A stretch of 64,000 bases of DNA from Pezizomycotina sp. ARF18. Its lineage: Eukaryota; Ascomycota. The notes under the pieces were generated by a model that was not told the DNA's origin, did no database searches, and saw nothing but the letters and a program-made list of their open reading frames with translations. The position numbers and the translations under genes are program-made. The stretch covers positions 18,129 to 82,128 of the forward strand of contig AZLU01000185.1 of assembly GCA_002224055.1 (NCBI GenBank). Direction: 5' to 3'. This document shows, in pieces, positions 12,392 to 23,659 of this stretch. Each line of letters starts with the position of its first letter. The stretch's first letter is position 1.

Positions 12392-12968
12392 TCAGCCCGG
12401 GCACCGGCGAATGACATTCATCCGCAAGCGCCGCCGGTAAACCGTGTACCGGAGATAAGCCGACCAAGGAGGTTTTATCAGCGTTAGGGTTAAAGGAAGT
12501 CCGGGGAGGTTATTTTTGTTATACCATTTTTTGGCGACAGGTCCGGGAACGCTCACCTCCCATCTTTCAACTTCCTCGACCTCGCGCTCTTTTCGCATCT
12601 GATCCCAGCTCAATCCCCACCTGTCCGCAATTTCCCGAATATTAACGCTGTGGAGAATCTCGCTGAACTCTTGCAACTTCTTCTCCTTCTTCGCCAAAAT
12701 CAGCTTTGCGTCGTCGAGTTTTGTCCTTGTATCCTCGAGCTCTTTACTCAATCCCTCGACCTTTTTGCTCAACTCCTAGTTGTTCTCGTCGGATAATTGT
12801 AACTGACTGCGGAGGGCATTGATAGTATCTTTGATTGCTTGAGGAGTAGGTAGAGTTCCGCTTGTTCGAGTTGGCGTTGCAGCTGTGCGATATCCGAGTT
12901 GTTTGGCTTGTTGGCTCACGGTGACTGCTTTGTGGAAATTTTGCCCTCGCTTGTTGATTCTTATCCAA
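12392..12968 (-). CDS. Small coiled-coil protein B, paralogue of the gene at 13.7 kb (frame-disrupted)
   Basis: Unknown family. Reading on the minus strand: a helix with IAQLQRQLEQAELYLLLKQ, then a shift to IKDTINALRSQLQLSDENN, an in-frame TAG at 12776-12778 (CAG would give Gln), and a long coiled coil ELSKKVEGLSKELEDTRTKL ... ILAKKEKKLQEFSEIL, then IREIADRWGLSWDQM and an acidic/basic tail. The first helix matches the divergently oriented neighbour at 13747 (VQQLQRQLEQAELSLLLKR), so the two are an inverted duplicate pair about 0.8 kb apart. The extreme N-terminus (a TTG at 12968 gives MDKNQQARAK) and the tail after PGPVAKK are uncertain. No signal peptide. Confidence 0.55.
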
Positions 12969-13156
12969 CTAGCTTTCCCCTCCCCTATAGTACTTCGAAT
13001 AAGTGAAGATTCGAAGATCGGAGATGTCAGGGAAAGACACTATAAATTTGTGATGAGGTGATGTCTAACTAATGGTAATGTTTCCGGTTACTTGGTTTCC
13101 AATCCGGCCTCATGAGGACATTTACATTGTTCTGAAGACAAAAAGAAGAAAAAAAA

Positions 13157-13194
13157 TTATAACTATAACTATAACTATAATTATAACTATAATA
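13157..13194. repeat. ATAACT/ATAATT microsatellite
   Basis: A run of TATAAC hexamers with one variant (TATAAT) sits in the intergenic space between the two divergent coiled-coil genes B and C. Simple slippage repeat; no function inferred. Confidence 0.85.
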
Positions 13195-13746
13195 TACACC
13201 TATCAGGCTTCCGATTCCATGGATACTTTAGTGCATGACCCTCGTGGGCTTGTATGTAATGTTAACCTTGTAGTGGACATCGCGCAGTAATATTTTCTTT
13301 CATTAGACTTTAACTAGTTATTGACGATGACTTAATATATCAAAACGATGATCGGGAGGGCGGAATAATTCCTCTTAATTAAGTTTTAGCAGATATCCCA
13401 ATCCAAACCTCCAGATATTTAAGCGCGACAAGCGCATCGTAGTAAATAGCAGCGTCTAGCAAGCTTCGAGCAACGAACTTCCACGTATGCTTCAAATAAG
13501 CTTTTAGCAGTACCACCATCACGCGATGACCAGGTATGTACTCCTGCAACCCCAAGTCTACAATATCGTTATAGTTACCTGCCCATTTTTCTTTTCTTTC
13601 TTCCTTTTGCCCTCCCTCATACTGTACGTAGTCGCAATACCATTCTACCCCAGTGGCTGAAAAGCTTCAGCGACAGTACATCACCGTTTCCATATCTCAA
13701 CATCCTCGCTACTAAAGTACCGCCATCGAAAGTTCAGTCAATCATC

Positions 13747-14057
13747 ATGGACATAGCAGACGACATCCAAACCGATGTCCAACAGCTTCAACGGCAGCTC
13801 GAGCAAGCAGAGCTCTCCCTACTTCTAAAGCGATCCAAAGAGACCATCAGTAATCTTCGCAACCAGCTCCAAATAGCCCACAAAAAGAACGAGGGTCTAA
13901 TTGCAGAGCTGGACGACACCAAAAGGGACTGGCCGAGGCGAATGGGAAGCTAGAAGCGAATGAGAGGAGGATGCAAGTGTTCCGGGATGTAATGAACGGC
14001 CCAGAGATGCAGGCCATCGCGATGAGAGCGGCTCAGAGACACAGGCCATTGAGATGA
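13747..14057 (+). CDS. Small coiled-coil protein C, paralogue of gene B (one frame shift)
   Basis: Unknown family. Starts at ATG 13747 (context TCATCATGG) with MDIADDIQTDVQQLQRQLEQ and a continuous heptad region: AELSLLLKRSKETISNLRNQ, then IAHKKNEGLIAELDDTK. One base must be skipped near 13925 to continue in LAEANGKLEANERRMQVF, then NGPEMQAIAMRAAQRHRPLR and the stop at 14055-14057. About 100 residues, nearly all predicted helix. Shares the QLQRQLEQAEL.LLLK core and the following ALRSQLQ/NLRNQLQ step with gene B on the opposite strand. The last 60 bp contain an internal short repeat (CAGGCCAT..GATGAGAGCGG twice). Likely intracellular; function unknown. Confidence 0.6.
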
Positions 14058-14497
14058 GAGCGGGGTATCCGCTCGAGCGTTTGAGAGAAATACAACAGGG
14101 GAGAAATTTAAAAAAAAAAAAAACCTATGCTTAGGGATGCGTTTGTAGGCTTCATTCATGTCAAATACCTAAGCAAGTGGTCGCCTAACTTACTCTAATA
14201 CTCCCCGAAAGGGAAGGGGAGAAGGGGAAGAAGAACGGAAAACTCCCATTATTTACTTTTTTGCCGCAAGAGGGCGGTTGACGACGTCGGGTCCTCTACT
14301 TCAGTGATAATATACAGATTTTTTTTAAATAAATAATCAACAACAACAATATAAGTAGTATCATCCATCTCTATATTTTCTACTCCTATCTCTCTCCTTT
14401 TCACCAAACCTAAGTAAAGCAGGAATACCTCACACCGCAGAAGTATTATACCACCAACGCGAAATCCACCACCCGAGATATTCTAGGTCGCGTTACA

Positions 14498-15459
14498 ATG
14501 CCTCGAGGTAGGCCGCGCAAGGCGGCGTCAAACAACTTGAATCCGGGACACGGAGGTGTCAGTGCCCCTCCTCCCATCTTTCCCGTGCCTCTCCCTCCAC
14601 CTACGCCACAACAGCCGCAGCAGCATCAGTTGCAACAGGTTGCCTCGGTCAGTGGTCCTCAGGCCGCAGGAAACGCAGCGCTTACCCTTCCTTCTATATC
14701 CCCTCAACCTGCCGAACCTTCGGACACATCAAACCCGCCTTCGGTCGGTACCAGTACCCGCGGCGCTCTCCACTCGTTTCCCGGTCCGCTGACTGTAATG
14801 GATCCTACCGCTCTACCGGACAACCACAACAGCAGCAGGCGAATCATCCTCCTCATCATCAAAACTTCTCTCTCGCGCAGCAACTATAACCCCAAGCCCG
14901 CAGCAAGCTCCACCACCCCCGTTCCCGCGGACGCCCTCGAAAACTTCCTCAGACAAGTCCCAGTGCTGGGCCCCCTGCAAGTCTTCTCCACGTCGCCCTC
15001 GGCTTTCCTCTGCCCGTAATCGCCTCCATCCTTCTTTCTTCCTCTTTTTTTTTTGCTTTTCTTCTTTTTTGATTCAAGTCACAGAAAGCTAACTTTGATT
15101 TGTTGTTTGTTTATATTGAGAGCGATGCGGGCTACATGGCGAAACGCTTTCGAGTTAACGTGATGATGGAGAAAGATACCGAGATATCCGAGCTTCAGCG
15201 GGTGGTGACCTTCATCAAGACGCAGAGGGACGATGCATACGGTGACATCGACCTGCTAACGGACTTGATCGAGCAGATCTTAGATGGCGGCCAGGACGTT
15301 ACAAGAGAGGGAGTAGAGAAGGTTTTGGGACAGGTACGTCGACACAGGCGTGACGACGACGACAATGACGAGGATGGCGGTGTAGGTGGGGGTTATAGGA
15401 AGAAAGATTCCGGTGGAGGAGGATATGGGGGGACGAGTGCGCAGGTCGCCGCTTGCTGA
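14498..15459 (+). CDS. AT-hook protein with coiled coil and Gly-rich tail (frame-disrupted)
   Basis: AT-hooks (RGRP core) bind the minor groove of AT-rich DNA, so a chromatin or regulatory role is plausible. The ATG at 14498 opens directly with a hook, MPRGRPRKAASNN. A Pro/Gln/Ser-rich low-complexity region follows (PPPTPQQPQQHQLQQ). After a shift near 14790-14820 the frame gives GQPQQQQANHPPHHQNF, a TAA, and a second hook HPRSRGRPRKLPQ near 14920-14950. An intron at 15016-15120 (GTAATC ... GCTAAC ... TTGAG) joins in frame to DAGYMAKRFRVNVMMEKD, a helix (EISELQRVVTFIKTQRDD, LLTDLIEQIL), an acidic/basic patch (RRHRRDDDDNDEDGG) and a Gly tail to the stop at 15457-15459. About 280 residues. It is the fourth member of the local coiled-coil gene run. 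Confidence 0.65.
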
Positions 15460-16776
15460 AACGACTTTGAGCCTTCTTTGGGGGAATATTTATTTCTCTC
15501 TTTATGCGTGTATGCCTTTTTTATATGTGGACTTTTCTTTTTTTTCGTCTGGGGTGGCTTTCTTCCTGCCTTTTATCGGGGTTTGCTTTTTCCTTTCTTT
15601 TTTCGCTTTTGATTTATTCCCCCGGCCGTCGCCAGATGTTCGAGCTCCAAAGATTCGGGAGTGGAACAGATGTTTGCGATAGCGAATGTTGAAAAGCAAA
15701 GGCGCTTTGTTTTTATCATGGTTATCGATCTTGCTTGCCTCTCTGATACGGCCCTATGGCACGTTTGCTTTTCAAGTAAGAGGTTATTATAATCAAGTCT
15801 TGATTCGATGCTATTATGGAATATTATCCTCGACCGTCTTAGATGAATAATGATTAAAAGCCGTCGGTTTACCATCTTCATACCGTGATGAAACTTTTCA
15901 TGATGCATTCTGAATGAGGGCTTATCTCACGGCACGAGGCCTCTCCATCGATCGCATATTGTTCCGAGAACCTGTACGTAGCTCATGACCCAATTACAAA
16001 GAAGCATCTCAGCTTCGAACTGAATTGTAGAGCCAATTTTCCAAAAAGTGATCACTGGATTGCAATCGAGACATCTATCTTCGTTTGAAGTTCAAGTAGA
16101 GACGGAGTATGTATGTGATTGGGGTATCGACGTGGGAATGCCAGAATGCTCGATCTCGAGTTTGTGGATAGACCAATTACTTACCCAAACGTATACAGGA
16201 CCTTTATATATACTCCAACAAAAGCGATAATAATCTCTTCAGGAAATTTTCCCAACAGAAATGCAATATTCAGCCCATTGCTGAAGGGAAAACACGAATT
16301 AATGACACCATGATAGCCTGGGCGGTCATTTTTCGTCCCCTCATTTTATTTCTGCCCCATCCCACTGGTACCCCTCCCACTATCGTCCCTCTTTCCACCA
16401 TCGAAATTCTCATCAAGAATGCGTTCAACGCCTTCAGTTCCATATCTTCCGTTTATTAAGCACGTCGAACATACGCTTAGCGGGGGTTCAATTCCATATT
16501 TGTGGCTCGAGAATAAAATATTTTTTTTTTTTTTGGGGGGGGGGGGGCAAGAAGAACATGACCGAGATCATACTTAATTGCAATGGTTAGACACCGGTGG
16601 GATTTGCAGCAAGAAGAAGAAAAGACAATCGATCATGGTAAGAGAGCCCTTCGTGTGAGAGGTAGACACTTTTCCTCTCCCAGCTAGGTATTAGACATGC
16701 CATGAAATGGTAAGGATATCAATATGTATATATATCCCCCGTAAAATATCTATATTAGTCCGTATATCATTTTATT
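15460..16776. other. Intergenic, with a T14-G13 run
   Basis: About 1.3 kb between two convergent genes. The first 170 bp are very T/C-rich. T14 (16521-16534) is followed at once by G13 (16535-16547). Several 60-110 codon frames overlap on both strands with no motif. Nothing else seen. Confidence 0.5.
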
Positions 16777-17140
16777 TTAATCCCGAGCAGCAGTGTCCTC
16801 TTCTTCTCCCCTTAGCTTCGCCCTCTCTGCCGCCAGCTCCCTCCTGCGTTGCAAATATTCAGTTGGCGACTTCTCCCTCTTCTTATCATAGAACGCACTC
16901 ATCTCATCCGCTTCCCTCATAGGTCTTTGAAAGATTGGATTCTTTCAGCAATTTTCCCTTTCGTTACCGCGAGCTCTTCGCTCAACTGCTCGATATGCTC
17001 GTCACGCCGCCGCAACATATCACTAAGGTATCGACCATTTCCTTTGACTGCTTGGTGGAGCCTTTGCTGCAAGTTCTCGAGGTCGTTTTTGTTGACGGAA
17101 GGTAAGCCGCGACTGCAGGTGGCTGATGTTGGGCATTCAT
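16777..17140 (-). CDS. Small coiled-coil protein E (frame-disrupted)
   Basis: Unknown family. From ATG 17140 the protein begins MNAQHQPPAVAAYLPS; after a shift it runs NKNDLENLQQRLHQAVKGNG, RRRDEHIEQLSEELAVTKGK, IAERIQSF, and after a second shift MREADEMSAFYDKKREKSPT and LQRRRELAAERAKLRGEE to TAA 16777-16779. Total near 120 residues, mostly charged helix, ending in an acidic tail. Fifth and last of the small coiled-coil genes between 10.9 and 17.2 kb. No signal peptide or membrane segment. Confidence 0.6.
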
Positions 17141-19047
17141 CGTGAAAAAAGTGGTCTTTTTTGGGGCTGATTTCAGGATCAAATGAATAACTAAGTATGT
17201 AGCGTACTTTTAGTGTTTTCCCTGGGAAAACTCAGGATGTGAGATTTTACAAGCGGGCGGCGAGCTTTATACTAATTCTATCGTGTTCATTCCGGAAAAA
17301 GAGAGAGAGTTCGTCGAATTCTATATAAAAATTTTCATCAACCTTTCCGCAGAAAGTAAGATTTTCTTTTCTCTCCTTTTCCTGTAGGTGCTTTAATCAG
17401 GAGGTTAAAAGCCTTAGTTACCTTAGGTGGACCAGACGGCCTAAGCATCAGCTAACGCGAGGCCTTCATGAGTTCTCAAACCCACGGGATTACGCTTGCC
17501 TTCGCATCAGAAGAATTAAGTAAACTAGACGCGCGCTCATGTTCCTTGTCTAGCTCGCCCAAAATCCTTCACTCCATAATTACTGTCAATGCCCGCCGGC
17601 TCCCTATTACAACCAAATTCACGGCCCCAAACTGGAGATACTTTCAATCCATCAAGAATCAAAAAAAAAAAAAAAAAAAAGAGAGAGAAAAACAGCCAAA
17701 GAAACTTAAAGGGTTCGGAAACTTGAATTTGACTTATTCCAAGTTAATTCTTGAGCCCTCATGATCTGCGAAAACGTGTCCGTGACCCCGTTTTTAAAAC
17801 TCCAGGCCCTCTGTCGTGTCCGTCTTCGCTTTTGGATATATTAGTACCAACACCAAAATATTTTGCCCATAAAGCTCTTTTCACCCGAAAAACGGAACTA
17901 GAACGTCACACCGCTCCTTCAAAGAGGCCCATTCTACGTCTCGACTCCGTATACGACGCGAACTTCCAATAATGATGCCGAAAAAACTAACGAGGAGCGG
18001 GCGCACATACCCCAACAGGAGGTGAAGATTACCCGCTTCATCCGAAGTGTATTAGACGGATACGGCGAATTCATCGGCCTCTTCCTATAGACACCTCGCG
18101 AACATACTATTCGGCGCCGCCATGAGTATTACGAGTGTTATTATTAAATTGTGGTGGCCAAAGGGTTCTGCGCAGCAGAAAAACATATAACGACGTCCAC
18201 GATACAGGCAGACAAAGAAAAAGGAAAGATGTCAATTGTGTCATGATGAGCAAGGTTGAATCGCCCAAGCGGATAATATCTATTGTCTTATCTACGATAG
18301 AAGCCATTAGGCCGTTTAATCACCGTCTCTTACTCCTAAACTGAACAAAGGGGAACATGTGCTGTTAGTTCTGTGCATAAAGTACTGCTAGTGCTGCATC
18401 CAAAAAGAAAACTCCTATAGCTCCTAGAAACGACTTCATCAAACCCCACGACCCTCCAAAAGCAACATAAAAGGCAGAAGAAAACAAAAAACAGGCATCT
18501 GCCTGGAGGAACTGATGGGATCGGAAACAAGCATTGGCGGAAACGAAAACCGCTGAAAAGATAAAGCACTAAAAAAAAAAAAAAAAAAAAAAGCAGATAA
18601 GTGGAAAGTAGGAACGGGTGCAAAGGTAACAAGTCTCATCAATGCAAAGATGGAGTTCTAGGAGCAGTATGGTAGTGGTTGGCCAAGTGAATCCTTTTCT
18701 TTCCCCTGATCATTGTTACGGCTGCTTTAGAGATGAATGTTGTACTTTGTGTATTTACGGAGCTATCGATGGGCGTGTCACGTCTCTATCTAGGCCGCCT
18801 TGAGCCTGCAAAATGTTGATGACAATAGTGATAATTAATACTGATGGCTTCTTCGATCCAAATGTTTCGAAAGAGAATATGTTAAACGAACTATCACAAC
18901 GTAGATATAGGAAATCAAGGGCTCAGGAAGCCAAACCCTGATCCCTCCCTTTTGATCGAACTGCACCTGCGTGAAGTGTCGGGAGCAGACAATCTAACAA
19001 TAGAAATGATGAATAGGTTCTATTGAAAGTTGTCCTTAAGCGGTTTT
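17141..19047. other. Intergenic, poly-A tracts, no named gene
   Basis: About 1.9 kb. A20 at 17661-17680 and A22 at 18571-18592. A short open run near 17975-18090 (KTNEERAHIPQQEVKITRF) has coding-like composition but no start, intron or motif. Frames at 18336-18640 on the minus strand arise from the poly-T complement. Nothing supported. Confidence 0.45.
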
Positions 19048-19115
19048 CACTACTACCATGACCAGGGGTGACGTTTGTATACACTACTACCATGACCAGG
19101 GGTGACGTTTGTATA
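19048..19115. repeat. 34-bp perfect tandem duplication
   Basis: A 34-bp unit starting CACTACTACCATGACC is present twice head to tail, about 370 bp upstream of the aspartic protease start. Perfect identity suggests a recent slippage event or an assembly duplication. Confidence 0.9.
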
Positions 19116-19481
19116 TCTGGAGCAGGAAAACGCACATGTGTTTACCGGAAGCGGATGGCTCGAGCTCATGAGAGGTGGCCAAACACTGGCCCTCGCCCTA
19201 GATCACCGTTTTCGGGTAGAGCAACAGCGTCACCATCGCTTTCCCATGGCCTAGTTCGTCGAACAGTCTGGATTCGTTTGGCTCGGCGAAAACAATGCGA
19301 CCGATATATGAAGCCCCTATCTGGCTGCTTTTCGGTCAGTCAATTTCAATTTCACATTCATTATTTTGTTGAACAGTATCAGAACCCGGAAGCCGCCGAA
19401 TACATGCAAAACAGAGGTAGTTTTTGCAAAGCACATTCCTTCGAAGCAGGTATCATATGCCCGTCGCAACAAATTGAGACG

Positions 19482-20890
19482 ATGCACATATTACCTTTGT
19501 CTTCTTACTCCTCCGGCTGAGGTCACCTCCTCGAAATTCTCCATCCCCGTTCACCACAGACACAACCACCACACCGTAACGGACCCGCCGCGCTGCGAAA
19601 CGCTTACCACAAGCATGGCATCCCCGTACCTCAGCACATCCACGAAGCAGCCGCGCACCCAATACCTTCGTCGCAAGCAGTACCGCCATACCCACGGCCA
19701 CCATGGTCACCAGCGGCGGCAAAGCGGATCGGTGCTTTCTACACCCTCAGAATTCGACATAGAGTACCTCTCCCCTGTAACCGTCGGACGTCAGACGCTG
19801 CAGTTGAACATGGACACTGGATCTGCAGACCTATGGGTGTTCTCATCCGAATTAGACCACGCGATCGTAGCTAGCAGACCACGGCCGGTGTACTCGCCTA
19901 ATACGACGACGACAGCGAAGAATACGAGCAGTTCGTGGTTTATATCCTACTCCGACGGTTCCTTCGCGTCGGGGCGGGTAGTGCTGGATATAGTATCAGT
20001 CAGTAACACGACCGTGTTAACCAATCCGTCGGAGTGGCATCGAGGATATCAAACTCGTTCGTACACGACGAGGAGTGCGACGGTATCCTCGGCCCGGTGT
20101 TTTCAAGCATAAACACTATCCAACCCGTCAAGCAAAAAACATCCTTCGAAAACGCACTCAGTAAACTATCAGCCGGTCTCTTCGCCGTCGATTTACGCCA
20201 CAACGCATCCGGAAGCATAGACTTCGGTTTCATAAATTCAACAAAGTATAAAGGAGAAATAACATACGTCCCTTGAGAAACGGCAGCGGGTTCTGGCAGT
20301 TCAGACGAGTAACAGGTACTACATCGACGGCAAAGTGCAGCGAAGCGCTATAATGTCGCGGGGCGCGCTCGCGGATACGGGCACGACGCTGCTGCTGATG
20401 CAACCGTTTAATGTCTCGACTTATTATAAGAGCGTCAAGGGCGCCGGATACAGTAGGTCGCAGGAGGTCACGTTTTTCCGTGTAAGAGCGTATTGCCGAC
20501 CTTGAGTGTCGCTATTGATTTCAGCTTCGTGCCGATCATGGGGAGTCTATTGAATTTCGGACAGATAAGTCGTAAGTATACCCATCCGTATTCTGTCATT
20601 TTCGAGCTAGGACAGGAGAAGGGAAAAGGGCTAATAGAATGCAAAATGAAACAGCGACGCTATGTTATGGTGGACTCCAGGACATCAGCGCGACTTACCC
20701 GTCCGTATACGGCGATATATTCTTCAAGGCCGCTTTCGCGATATTCGACTATCAGAACCATCGATTCGGGTACGACAAGAAAACTCGTAGCATTTTCTCT
20801 TCTGAGTCGCACTTTTCTTATTCGCTCTTTCGTATCACCTTCCCCGCAAAGTACTGTTTATCCTTTCTGTCCGATTCTGGGGAATCCTAA
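19482..20890 (+). CDS. Pepsin-like aspartic protease, family A1 (frame-disrupted)
   Basis: Secreted fungal pepsins cleave proteins at acid pH using two aspartates. ATG 19482 starts a short hydrophobic leader (MHILPL then a leucine-rich stretch in a shifted frame), a His/Arg-rich propeptide (HHRHNHHTVTDPPRC, YRHTHGHHGHQRRQSG) and the mature enzyme at FDIEYLSPVTVG. The first catalytic motif is DTGSADLWVF (Asp codon 19813-19815), the flap region reads WFISYSDGSFASG, then SFVHDEECDGILGPVF. The second catalytic motif is ADTGTTLLLM (Asp codon 20374-20376). The end shows FPCKSVLPTLSVAI, a probable intron from about 20573 to 20637, then ATLCYGGLQ and YGDIFFKAAFAIFDYQNHRFG. At least four single-base shifts break it, but both active-site motifs and the disulfide cysteines remain. 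Family call is secure. Confidence 0.88.
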
Positions 20891-23270
20891 ACGAAAGATG
20901 TAAATATAGAATCATCATTTTTTTTTCTTGTTGGCTATTGTATAGTAGAATATTGTTTGGATTCGTCGGTGTACCGTCTGTTGGCCGAGACTGTTGTCTC
21001 TAGTGTGCTGAAAGCGTTCTATTCTCGCCCCCCCCTCCCCCCGGGATTGTATGCGTCCATTAAGGGGCCGAGGAATGGTTAGCTTGTGATATTTGTATAT
21101 CAAAAGCATGAACGCGTTCTAGGAACCCCTTCGCAGGATAAACAATCCTCGCAGCCATTCTATGGTAATATATAATGGAAAATTACTGTACACTATATCG
21201 ATCGCAAGAAAATCCGGCTGGCAAGGTTCTCTAGCGGGGGCAAAGGATACAATGGTGTAGGTAAAATCGCTAGATTCACGTACTGCTCCGCATATGTTTA
21301 TAATCCGTGGTGGAAGACTCCTATAGACTGTCTTAGACATCTTTCGTACAAACCTAGCATACCAAGTGTTTTTCCGAACTGCCGCCGGAACTTCACCAAA
21401 TCTACATTCCGTTGGCTGACCGAATACTGAGGCTTTCAAGACCGACGCGCGTCGTAGCACTTTGTGAATCATAACTCTTTCTATGGTTTCTGAGGATATC
21501 GAGACCCAGTCAATTGACTTCAGAAATCCCGTACTCACCTTGAAGCTACCAGACTCCTTACTTTTTTTTTTTGGTCTGGTTCGCTTTCGGCTTGCTCCTT
21601 TTGCGAGATTTCTCACACGAAAACCTCGCCTCGTCTAATGCGTTTGTTTGACAAAAAGAGACTGAAAGGAATAAAAACGTTTCGCTTGCTTTTTCAGAGG
21701 CGCTGAATGGCGTTTTTAAGCTTTTTAACAGAACGACAAACACGTTTCTGATGCACCTATCGGATGCTAATCGAATCATGATCTGAGTCTATCCTAAAGC
21801 GTTAGTTTTACGAGTCGCCTCGAGAGTTTTATCACATCGGGACGCCGTTCTCCACTTTCTCATTTAAAATTTTCTGCAGTTGGTCTATCGTCAATTTTGA
21901 TACTCAACACCGAGAGAACGCCCTTTCCAATTGAATCCTTTCACGCTTTCGAAGTTTACGAAGCAACCATCAATAAACTGGAGTATTTGCCGAGCTGTGA
22001 ACACACGGCAGGGACAAGGACTGTGAAAGACACGATAATAACTAGGATAAGGGGTATCCATGCTATAGAAGGCCCCAGATCATATTCCTTCGGGTACAAG
22101 AACCCTTTTTTTCACAATCCCGTGCCATTTTGTGCCCCTCACAATCGCTTTTTTACACTTTACCTGAGGGAATTACAGCAATTGCTTGCACAAAATGCAA
22201 TCGTTCTCTTTTAATGAAGTAAACAGGCCGTATCTGGAGAAAATGGGGTTTAAAATTGAACATGCAGATTCTCCGACATTGAAGCTTTTTGTAAGCAGTC
22301 ATTCGTCGCGTTTCATATCGATAGCCTTTACGCCTTTGACATCATGTGGACATATAGTCTGGAGAAAATTAATCCTTTGAATGATTGCTGAACTCCAAGT
22401 AATTGAGAAGCATTTCCTGGAGTCCGTACTTTAGAATCACGATCGCCATAGTATATAAGACATGTCACCGCGATAACGTTTAAGTTCCAAACAGCGGTTT
22501 CTATTCCGGGAATTGTAAGTCATCGCCTTTGCCTCGCCAAGCTTAATCCTCGCGGCGAGAAAGGAAAAGCCTGGAGCCGGGGAGCTCGATAGTGAATCCC
22601 TGGACGTTCGCAAAACGACTTTTGTAAAGTGGATCCTTCGCTGCCCCTTGGCTTTTTGTATCAATTTTTAGCAGTTTATAAGGTGTGGGTGGTATCTAGC
22701 CAGCCAATGACCGGCCGGCGAGGCCATCACGGATTGTTCGCCTATGCGATCTTCTTATTGGCGAGTACGTGCCGGATCTGCAATTTCGTGGTAATTTGCA
22801 CAGCCTGGGAAAAACTGCTCATACCACGCCCCTGATTATTGGAGAAATAATCGATGCAGAAATGGATCCTTTCAGAGAACACCGATTCCGCACTAAGCCC
22901 CTGCAGTCAAGTTCTATCTGAAAGCTGAACGAGCGAAAACAGTAGTGATTCGCAGATCGCCGGGTTTGCAAGCTACGTAGACGAAGTTCTACCGTGATCA
23001 GAATGCAATCCTTTCGTAATTTAGAGTATCATACCACCAAGGGTGTTCTATTTAAATCCACATGTTGTGAGGAATGGTATATCAAGAGCCCCGATTCTCC
23101 CTTCCAGAGAACTTCTTCCCCCTTCCTTCATCATCGCATTACGGTCGTTTCCTCCTACAACACCTTCGTTGGTCTAATAAAGAATTTTCCCAATTCTTCA
23201 CATTCGTTTCAAGCACCCTTGCAACTGCTCCAGCTGCTTAACTTTTAATTAAACAAACGAAACCGCAAAA
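20891..23270. other. Long intergenic stretch with unassigned ORFs
   Basis: About 2.4 kb. The longest frames are 165 codons on the minus strand (21119-21616, Arg/Lys-rich start) and 105 codons on the plus strand (21897-22214). Neither has a motif, splice signals or a signal peptide, and I do not recognise them. A C-rich run (CCCCCCCTCCCCCC) lies near 21028-21041. Treat as no supported gene. Confidence 0.4.
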
Positions 23271-23659
23271 ATGAAGGCCACCCTCTCATCCTCGCTTCCA
23301 TCGTCTCCCTCGTCTCTGCCGAGCCGAGGCCGAGGCCGCTCCGGGAGGCTACCATCACAAGCCTACGCCGCCTTGCACGACCACCTGCCCTCCTATCCGA
23401 CAACCATCTATGTCCAGCCGACGGCCCACCCCGGCCACCCGCACGTCCCCTACAACGTCAAGCGCGCGGTGAGAAGCTGTGCCCGCCGCAGAAGGCTTGC
23501 GAGCCACCACACGTTTGCCTGCTGTTCCTGAGGCTTAACACCATTCCCTGCGATTGCCCTCTCGAGACGACGGTTACGGGATGCCCAACGGCTTGCACGA
23601 GCGGTTGCCACAATGACGTTTGGATGCACCCGACGGATTGCCCGAAGCCGCAATGGTAG
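23271..23659 (+). CDS. Small secreted cysteine-rich protein (frame-disrupted)
   Basis: ATG 23271 sits in a good fungal context (CAAAAATGA). The start MKATL continues, after one shift, as ILASIVSLVSAEPRPRP, a convincing signal peptide. A middle part reads YAALHDHLPSYPTTIYVQP and HPHVPYNVK; after another shift the C-terminal part carries nine cysteines: KLCPPQKACEPPHVCL, then IPCDCPLETTVTGCPTACTS and GCHNDVWMHPTDCPKPQW to TAG 23657-23659. Mature length near 110 residues. The cysteine spacing (C-x5-C-x5-C-x10-C-x-C-x8-C-x3-C-x3-C-x10-C) is not one I can name. Fits an effector-like or wall-associated secreted protein. The call rests on signal peptide plus cysteine pattern; the middle frame is less certain. 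Confidence 0.6.

Noticed and set aside
12145-12414. Plus-strand Pro/Thr-rich ORFs
   Set aside because: Antisense to the tail of coiled-coil gene B and without any motif.
21119-21616. 165-codon minus-strand ORF
   Set aside because: Longest unexplained ORF in its region, but composition is uneven, it overlaps other frames and matches nothing I know.
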